Assembly: GCF_000622405.1 (NCBI RefSeq)
Contig: NZ_JASF01000008.1
Location: forward strand, 1-10,023
Source: Sulfitobacter donghicola DSW-25 = KCTC 12864 = JCM 14565
Lineage (GTDB): Bacteria; Pseudomonadota; Alphaproteobacteria; Rhodobacterales; Rhodobacteraceae
Length of the DNA: 10,023 nucleotides
Direction: 5' to 3'
Under the pieces are notes generated by a model. It ran no database searches and was not told the origin of the DNA. It saw only the letters and a list, made by a program, of their open reading frames with translations. The position numbers and the translations under genes were made by a program. Shown in pieces: positions 5,886-10,023 of the stretch; the stretch's first letter is position 1; every line of letters starts with the position of its first letter.

Positions 5886-7358
5886 ATGCTAAACTACACA
5901 GGTTCACTCGGCAATGACACGGCCACATTGATAAGAGATTTCTCGTCGGACCCAGACAATAGTACGGGGCAGTGGCATGCTTACGCGCGTGAGGGTAATG
6001 ATACTATAAATCTTGGATTTCTAGGAGCTACAGGATACGTACAAGGGCACCATGTAAGAGGGGATAAGGCCGACGGAACAAGCTTGGGCAATGATACAAT
6101 TAATTTTCAGGATCTTGACCAAGTAAGTGGTACTGTTGTCGGTAGATTAGAAGATTTCGACGCATCAAGAGATACGATAAAAATCGAAGGTACTGCTATT
6201 GACCTAAATAATCTTTCAACGAGCGCCTATGACGTTAAAGTCGTCTCGTTTAACGGAGGGCACAATGATGTCGGCTCAACGCCACAACAGTGGCTGCTTA
6301 TAAATACTTCAGCAGGTGGACACATCTTTTATTCATTAGAAGGTGCTCGAGTTGATATGACAGGAAACGGCGGTGCAAGATCAAGAACTCAAGAGGCTCA
6401 CTTTGTTCCTGACGCACGATTACCTGCAAATTTAAACTCACTTACAGAAGTAGCGTACATTGATCAGGTAAATTTTGTACCCGATACAGCCATAGCAAGC
6501 GGAAGTGGCGGAATCACTTACAATGATATTGATGTGAATGCATCTGACGTAACTGAGACTATCTCAGTAGCCAACAACACAGCAACGAACAACGGAGACC
6601 TTATCGCTGCAGGCATCAACGATGACAGTGTTGATGCTGGGCTTGGCAATGATCAAGTTTGGGGAGGCAGTGGTCACGACACAGTTCAGGGCGGTGGTGG
6701 TAATGACACACTCTACGGAGGAACCTCAAATGATGTCCTTGGAGGTGGCGACGGCGCAGACAAGCTGTACGGTGACCATGGGAACGATACTATCTACGGA
6801 GACAATGGTAATGACACGATCCAAGGTGGCTTAGGAGATGATTTAATCATCGGTGCCAATAACAACGACCGAATAGGTGGCGGCGAAGGGGATGACAGCT
6901 TGCGCGGTGACAACGGTAATGACCGTATTTGGGGTGATGAAGGCAAGGATACGATCCAAGGTGGAAGTGGCCATGATACTCTATCTGGCGGTGATGGGAA
7001 CGACCGGATTGGTGGTGGCAACAATAACGACCGCGTTTTTGGCGGTGATGGGAACGATCGACTGTATGGTGATGGCGGGAATGATAAGATATTTGGAGAC
7101 AATGGTAATGATATTCTATCCGGCGGATCTGGAAACGACGTATTCGTTTTCCGTAGCGGTGGTGGAGGCGATACAATCACTGACTTCAACAACGGAAATA
7201 ATAGGATAGACCTGTCTGCAACGGGTGCAAACTCGTTTTCTTCGTTGACCATTACAAGTGGTCCAAACGGATCGTCGAATGTTGATTATGGATCTGGAGA
7301 CATAGATTTGAGGTTTGTTAACCCAAGCGCACTCACATCAGATGATTTTATCTTCTAG
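5886..7358 (+). CDS. RTX calcium-binding protein, type I secretion substrate
   Basis: The 490-residue acidic protein has no N-terminal signal, as expected for type I export. Residues 1-215 contain two outlying GND motifs and a conserved-looking segment (QQWLLINTSAGGHIFYSLEGARVD, about 135-158, ending QEAHF) of a kind I associate with roseobacter RTX proteins. Residues 252-420 hold about eighteen nonapeptides of the GGxGNDxxx type, forming a calcium-binding beta-roll outside the cell. The C-terminus (NDVFVF, GGGGDTITDFNNGNNRIDL, ending LTSDDFIF) is a typical uncleaved secretion signal. No protease or lipase motif is seen, so an adhesive or surface role is possible but unproven. AAGGA at 5873-5877 precedes the ATG. 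The exporter is not on this plasmid. A methyltransferase gene follows in the same direction. Confidence 0.85.
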   Translation: MLNYTGSLGNDTATLIRDFSSDPDNSTGQWHAYAREGNDTINLGFLGATGYVQGHHVRGDKADGTSLGNDTINFQDLDQVSGTVVGRLEDFDASRDTIKIEGTAIDLNNLSTSAYDVKVVSFNGGHNDVGSTPQQWLLINTSAGGHIFYSLEGARVDMTGNGGARSRTQEAHFVPDARLPANLNSLTEVAYIDQVNFVPDTAIASGSGGITYNDIDVNASDVTETISVANNTATNNGDLIAAGINDDSVDAGLGNDQVWGGSGHDTVQGGGGNDTLYGGTSNDVLGGGDGADKLYGDHGNDTIYGDNGNDTIQGGLGDDLIIGANNNDRIGGGEGDDSLRGDNGNDRIWGDEGKDTIQGGSGHDTLSGGDGNDRIGGGNNNDRVFGGDGNDRLYGDGGNDKIFGDNGNDILSGGSGNDVFVFRSGGGGDTITDFNNGNNRIDLSATGANSFSSLTITSGPNGSSNVDYGSGDIDLRFVNPSALTSDDFIF

Positions 7359-7370
7359 AAATGTTAAATA

Positions 7371-7403
7371 TAGCATTGGCGTGCTGCCGACGGTGGCATG
7401 CTA
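7371..7403 (+). other. Stem-loop between the RTX and methyltransferase genes
   Basis: TAGCAT (7371-7376) and ATGCTA (7398-7403) can pair around a GC-rich loop. No T-run follows. It could limit transcription into the next gene or stabilise the RTX message; role unknown. Confidence 0.3.
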
Positions 7404-7455
7404 AAATCTTGTGCTTAAGCACTGATTATTATGTTAAAGACTTGGAGTTAAAGCT

Positions 7456-8178
7456 TTGCGATTGAAACTTACGCGTGTGCTGGGAGGTGGTTCAAGAAAC
7501 GACTTTCTCTTAAGTTATAATATACACGAAGCTACATTTACCAAACAAAACGAAGTCGTATTTCAAGCCATTGAAGAAGCAATTTCAAAAACTGATGACA
7601 AAGGAAAAATGTCTCTTTGGGAAGGCTATGATGGCATTCCAGATTATGCACAGAGCGTAGGCCCAAACTCGAAGCGAAATATGTCTCAAGTTAGAACAGG
7701 GCGCGGCATATGCGAATTTTATGCGTGGTTAGCTGTGCAAATTCAACCGGCCACAATACTTGAATTTGGTGCAGCTTTTGGTGCGAGTGGCATGTATTGG
7801 CTTGCAGGTCTTACCATCGCAGGTAAAGGTCATTTGGTCAGTTTTGAGCCTAATGAGCTATGGTGCTCTATCGCTCGTAAGAATTTTGAAGCAGTCAGTG
7901 ATCAATTCATACTGACTGCAGGGACATTTGAAGACAACTTGTCGTTAGTTGCCCCCAAAGCAACGATCACTCTAATTGATGCTATCCATACAAAATCTGT
8001 AGTGTTGGCGCAGTTTGAGCATGTGAAGCAGGTTAGTCAGTCAGGTGCATTGGTCATTTTTGATGATTTGGGTTTTTCCGATGACATGTGGGAGTGCTGG
8101 CAAGAAGTCTGCGATTCATCGGACATTTCATCTGCATGGCAAATTGGAAAACGTGTGGGGATTGTCGAGCTATTATGA
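7456..8178 (+). CDS. Class I SAM-dependent methyltransferase
   Basis: A 240-residue protein with a Rossmann methyltransferase core from about residue 98. Motif I is ILEFGAAFGASG (101-112), the acidic residue after beta-2 is E131 in VSFEPNELW, motif III-like LIDAIHT is at 173-179, and GALVIFDDLGFSDDMWECW (197-215) resembles the metal- or substrate-binding loop of Methyltransf_24/O-methyltransferase-3 proteins. Residues 1-97 are a helical lid with WEGYDGIPDYAQSV. The substrate may be a sugar or another small molecule; nothing here fixes it. The start is a TTG at 7456-7458 with GGAG eight bases upstream; no in-frame ATG lies near. It follows the RTX gene by 97 bp and shares its module. Base composition is as AT-rich as the RTX gene and unlike the GC-rich mob genes. 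Confidence 0.7.
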   Translation: MRLKLTRVLGGGSRNDFLLSYNIHEATFTKQNEVVFQAIEEAISKTDDKGKMSLWEGYDGIPDYAQSVGPNSKRNMSQVRTGRGICEFYAWLAVQIQPATILEFGAAFGASGMYWLAGLTIAGKGHLVSFEPNELWCSIARKNFEAVSDQFILTAGTFEDNLSLVAPKATITLIDAIHTKSVVLAQFEHVKQVSQSGALVIFDDLGFSDDMWECWQEVCDSSDISSAWQIGKRVGIVELL

Positions 8179-8203
8179 CGACACGAACCCATGATCTTCA
8201 TTT

Positions 8204-8231
8204 GACCGTTCAAAAACGAGCGTTTTTGACA
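8204..8231. repeat. Dyad site E (best-preserved core)
   Basis: TCAAAAACG (8210-8218), centre AG, CGTTTTTGA (8221-8229) are perfect mirror arms. The left flank GACCG links it to half-sites B and D. It lies 26 bp after the methyltransferase stop and about 86 bp before the recombinase start, where subsite I of a resolvase res region would be expected. Confidence 0.6.
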
Positions 8232-8259
8232 CACCCGTAAAACACCCCGATTTCCGCTG

Positions 8260-8306
8260 TCAAAAACCCCTTCCAAAACCTAAGTGGTTCTGGAACGTTT
8301 TTGAAA
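8260..8306. repeat. Nested dyads and site F next to the recombinase start
   Basis: An outer pair TCAAAAAC (8260-8267) and GTTTTTGA (8297-8304) encloses TTCCAAAACC (8271-8280) and GGTTCTGGAA (8286-8295, one mismatch) around TAAGT. The right part, read on the minus strand (8306-8286), begins TTTCAAAAACGTTC and matches 9436-9456 at 19 of 21 positions in inverted orientation. The recombinase ribosome site (AAGGG, 8305-8309) overlaps it, so recombinase binding here could repress its own gene. Confidence 0.55.
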
Positions 8307-8316
8307 GGGTCCAGCA

Positions 8317-8856
8317 ATGATCATTGGCTACGCACGTGTCTCGACGGAAGAACAGCATCTTGATGCCCAAACCACGGCACTTGAGGCGGCTGGCGCGGAA
8401 CGCATCTTTGCGGAGAAAATCTCAGGCACTAAGAAATCCCGCCCTGAACTGGATCGCATGATCGAGCAGTTGCGGGACGGTGATGTTGTTGTCGTCACTA
8501 AGTACGACCGGCTCAGCCGGTCACTCCAAGACCTCCTGAGCATCGTTGAGGCCGTCCGTGCGCAAGGCGCTGGGTTCCGGTCACTGGCTGAAGATATCGA
8601 CACCACAACGCCAGCAGGACGGCTGGTGTTCCATGTGTTCGCGTCGATCGCCCAGTTTGAGCGTGAACGGATATCTGAAAGAACCAAAGAGGGACTAACA
8701 GCTGCTCGCAAACGAGGGCGAGTTGGTGGCCGTCCCCCTGCCCTCTCTGCCGAACGTAGTGCTGAGGTAGCCCGTATGCGGGATCAGGAAGGCCGTGGCA
8801 TTTCTGAGCTGGCAAGGTTGTTTCAGGTTAGCACCAGTACGATCAGGCGAGCTTGA
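8317..8856 (+). CDS. Small serine recombinase (resolvase/invertase family)
   Basis: The 179-residue protein has the complete layout of a small serine recombinase. The catalytic serine is S9 in GYARVSTEEQ, the arginine motif YDRLSRS is at residues 63-69, the dimer helix IAQFERERISERTKEGLTAA runs over about 111-130, the minor-groove arm RKRGRVGGRP follows, and a C-terminal HTH (about 143-179) ends VSTSTIRRA. Length is normal for Tn3-type resolvases or Pin/Hin-type invertases. It makes staggered cuts at a 2-bp centre via a phosphoserine link. ATG 8317 has AAGGG seven bases upstream. The dyads at 8204-8306 directly upstream are likely its binding sites. It could resolve plasmid multimers or rearrange the modules; sequence alone does not say which. 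No Enhancer/Fis site is recognisable. Confidence 0.85.
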   Translation: MIIGYARVSTEEQHLDAQTTALEAAGAERIFAEKISGTKKSRPELDRMIEQLRDGDVVVVTKYDRLSRSLQDLLSIVEAVRAQGAGFRSLAEDIDTTTPAGRLVFHVFASIAQFERERISERTKEGLTAARKRGRVGGRPPALSAERSAEVARMRDQEGRGISELARLFQVSTSTIRRA

Positions 8857-8881
8857 TGAAAGGAAGTGATTTTTGCGCTTA

Positions 8882-8890
8882 TTATCCACC
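8882..8890 (+). promoter_or_regulatory. DnaA-box-like sequence
   Basis: TTATCCACC matches the TTATCCACA consensus at 8 of 9 positions. It lies away from the iterons, in the leader of the HTH gene; a chance match cannot be excluded. Confidence 0.3.
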
Positions 8891-8920
8891 CTATTTCCTA
8901 AACTGCATGAATGTGGCACA

Positions 8921-8959
8921 CTGGTAATGTTACCGGTCCTTAAGGCCATACATTACCGG
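8921..8959. promoter_or_regulatory. Probable operator: three TTACCGG-type boxes upstream of the HTH gene
   Basis: GGTAA-TG-TTACC (8923-8934) is a perfect dyad, extended with one mismatch to CTGGTAA/TTACCGG. TTACCGG recurs at 8953-8959, 23 bp from the first copy (8930-8936). The boxes sit 36-74 bp before the ATG and are the natural candidates for binding by the HTH protein itself. Confidence 0.5.
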
Positions 8960-8994
8960 ATAAAAACACTAAGAAACTACGGGCGAACACAGGC

Positions 8995-9423
8995 ATGAAA
9001 CTCACATTAAACCAAGCAGCTAAAGATTGTGGTCGTGCAAAATCTACGATCTCAAAGGCTATAAAAACAGGTAAGCTGTCGCATGATAAGGGCGAAAAAG
9101 GCGCATTTCTCATAGATCAATCAGAACTGCACAGAGTGTTCCCCCCTACTGGTAACGAACAGCCAAGAAATCCAGTAGAGAACACCGAAAAAGAACAAGG
9201 AAACAGCGTCTTACAGATCGAAATTGATGCAATCCGCAGAGAACTGGAAAACGCCAATCTAGAACGGACGCGGGAACGCGAACAACTAACCGATCAGATA
9301 CAAGAATTGCGGGAAACTGTGGCCGAACAACGCGCAGATTTTCGGCAGACTTTGGCCGTCATAACGGATCAGCGGGAAGGGCAGGGCAGGCGTCGATGGT
9401 TTGGGCTGCGACCTGCAAGATAG
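8995..9423 (+). CDS. HTH protein with long coiled coil, possible plasmid maintenance factor
   Basis: The 142-residue product opens with a MerR/excisionase-like helix-turn-helix (MKLTLNQAAKDCGRAKSTISKAIKTGKL, about 3-28) and a small wing (GAFLIDQSELHRVFPPT). A polar linker (52-70) leads to a coiled coil at about 70-128 (heptads of I/L with E, Q, R), then a basic-aromatic tail GRRRWFGLRPAR. HTH plus coiled coil is the design of KfrA-like plasmid proteins and of DNA-binding proteins commonly found on small Rep_3 plasmids; a role in partition or copy control is inferred by analogy. The ribosome site is weak (AGG close to the ATG). It follows the recombinase by 138 bp holding its likely operator. 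Confidence 0.7.
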   Translation: MKLTLNQAAKDCGRAKSTISKAIKTGKLSHDKGEKGAFLIDQSELHRVFPPTGNEQPRNPVENTEKEQGNSVLQIEIDAIRRELENANLERTREREQLTDQIQELRETVAEQRADFRQTLAVITDQREGQGRRRWFGLRPAR

Positions 9424-9435
9424 CGGCTACGTTCA

Positions 9436-9456
9436 TTTCAAAAACGTTCAACAACC
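9436..9456 (+). repeat. Site G, inverted partner of site F
   Basis: It begins TTTCAAAAACGTTC and matches the minus strand of 8286-8306 at 19 of 21 positions. It starts 12 bp after the stop of the HTH gene and closes the recombinase unit on the right. Confidence 0.5.
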
Positions 9457-9510
9457 TCACCTATTTTGATCGTGGTTTGTGGAAGCGCAAAACAGGGCAG
9501 GGGCCGTAGC

Positions 9511-9536
9511 TTTCCAAAACGGCCGTTTTTGGTAGG
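9511..9536. repeat. Dyad site H (module boundary)
   Basis: AAAACGG-CCGTTTT (9516-9529) is a perfect palindrome, extended by TTCC on the left and TGG on the right with one extra T. The right part, TTTTTGGTAGG, is the same as in site A. It lies between site G and the GNAT gene. Confidence 0.55.
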
Positions 9537-9545
9537 TCAGCTTTG

Positions 9546-9566
9546 CGCATAGCGGACGTTAGTGCG
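9546..9566 (+). repeat. Direct-repeat partner of 114-134
   Basis: CGCATAGCGGAC (9546-9557) is identical to 114-125, and the next nine bases match at six positions. It lies just after dyad H; together with the other copy it brackets the GNAT gene on the circle. Confidence 0.5.
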
Positions 9567-9583
9567 TCGCGCGGCTAAGGTCG

Positions 9584-9599
9584 GGTTTGAGCCCAAACC
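9584..9599 (-). terminator. Hairpin after the GNAT stop codon
   Basis: GGTTTG (9584-9589) and CAAACC (9594-9599) form a perfect 6-bp stem with a four-base loop, 22 bp after the GNAT stop. There is no clear T-run on the minus strand, so termination is only possible. Confidence 0.3.
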
Positions 9600-9621
9600 T
9601 ACAGCCATTAGCCCCCCTTTT

Positions 9622-10023
9622 TTACAGTAGCTTTACCATTTTCAGGCTGGTTTTATTCACTGCTCTGTAGCCGCAGCGTTCATAAAATTTCTTAGCCGTT
9701 TTGGTGCTTTCTAAAACACATTTTCTGTTACCTTCTGTAGTAGCCACGTTTTCCAAAGAAGCGAGAAGCTCTTTGCTTACCCCAGAGAAACGCGCATCAG
9801 GCCGAACATAGTTCAGCAGCACTTCTCCATGGCTATCAATCATTCCGACTCCCACAATTTCAGTGGCCCTTTCAGCTACATGTACCGTTGCATCGCTGCG
9901 CGTAAGCCAGCTGAGCCATGTCGCTTCGGTTTTGTTGGACAGCCAGTCCGCAATCTCCCTTGCATCGCCTTGATGATCTGCGATGCACAATTCGGCAATT
10001 GACCGACACAATACATTGACTGC
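9622..10023 (-). CDS. GNAT-family N-acetyltransferase (C-terminal 133 codons; continues at 1-45)
   Basis: This is the main part of an acetyl-CoA-dependent N-acetyltransferase, likely cytoplasmic and of unknown substrate. Joined across the window ends to bases 45-1, the reading frame stays open and gives a 148-residue protein, a normal length for a single GNAT domain. The acetyl-CoA loop is visible as YVRPDARFSGVSKELL (RxxGxS instead of the usual Q/RxxGxG/A), and the C-terminal FYERCGYRA is the typical GNAT motif B end. Inside the window alone the first in-frame start is a TTG at 10009-10011, which would remove the conserved beta-1 strand, so I prefer the start at 43-45. The gene ends with TAA at 9622-9624. 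It stands alone between two related dyad sites (9511-9536 and 166-199) and looks like a one-gene cassette. Family is confident; target molecule cannot be told. Confidence 0.85.
   Translation of the reverse strand, partial: AVNVLCRSIAELCIADHQGDAREIADWLSNKTEATWLSWLTRSDATVHVAERATEIVGVGMIDSHGEVLLNYVRPDARFSGVSKELLASLENVATTEGNRKCVLESTKTAKKFYERCGYRAVNKTSLKMVKLL

Larger units (their letters stand above)
8286..9456. mobile_element. Putative recombinase-HTH unit bounded by 21-bp inverted repeats
   Basis: The repeats at 8286-8306 (minus strand) and 9436-9456 (plus strand) differ at two positions. They enclose exactly the serine recombinase and HTH/coiled-coil genes, with little spare DNA. If they are crossover sites, the 1.17-kb segment could invert; if they are element ends, it is a small mobile unit. 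No transposase is present. I see no target-site duplication. Confidence 0.4.

Noticed and set aside
6640..7150. Regular short DNA repeats that might suggest a CRISPR array
   Set aside because: The period is 27 bp coding repeats without unique spacers; they encode calcium-binding nonapeptides.
6794..7252. Long open frames on the minus strand and in the other + frames across the RTX repeats
   Set aside because: They arise from the nine-codon periodicity of the RTX gene and give low-complexity P/S/R/H-rich translations.
8328..8815. Minus-strand frames opposite the serine recombinase
   Set aside because: They are shadows of a gene with complete catalytic motifs.

Overview
The window reads as one complete small circular plasmid of 10,023 bp, most likely from a marine alphaproteobacterium of the Rhodobacterales (Roseobacter group). 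The decisive evidence for circularity is a GNAT acetyltransferase gene on the minus strand. It runs off the window at base 10023 and continues in frame from base 1 to a GTG start at 43-45. The host assignment is an inference from gene style (Rep_3 initiator, TraD-like/MobB/MobQ mobilisation set, RTX protein of roseobacter type), not from a marker gene.

Backbone (about 800-5140): a Rep_3-type initiator on the minus strand with two perfect 18-bp iterons just upstream, a HigB/HigA toxin-antitoxin pair with a perfect 18-bp palindrome at its promoter, and a mobilisation region. In that region a TraD-like accessory gene and a membrane-anchored MobB-like gene read leftward, and a MobA/MobL (MOB-Q) relaxase reads rightward. 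An oriT-like cluster of inverted repeats lies in the divergent gap. No type IV secretion gene is present, so the plasmid would be mobilised by a helper. A 71-codon unknown gene follows the relaxase.

Accessory part: separate gene modules. They are a small secreted cysteine-containing protein (429-749), an N-terminally truncated GFA-family protein (5348-5692), an RTX calcium-binding protein with a class I methyltransferase (5886-8178), a small serine recombinase with an HTH/coiled-coil protein (8317-9423), and the GNAT acetyltransferase (9622 through the origin to 45).

The most interesting signal is a family of eight related sequences with the core TTCAAAAACG (or TTCCAAAAACG), several of them dyads with a mirrored CGTTTTTGAA arm. 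They lie at the edges of the accessory modules, and I found none in the intergenic gaps inside the backbone. The recombinase gene lies between two of them that form 21-bp inverted repeats (19/21 identical), and the RTX-methyltransferase module lies between 13-bp direct repeats. The layout of a short AT-rich dyad around a 2-bp centre resembles crossover sites of small serine recombinases. I propose, as an inference, that the plasmid is built from cassettes exchanged at these sites, perhaps by its own recombinase. The main alternative is a widespread intergenic hairpin repeat of this bacterial group, which a database search would settle.
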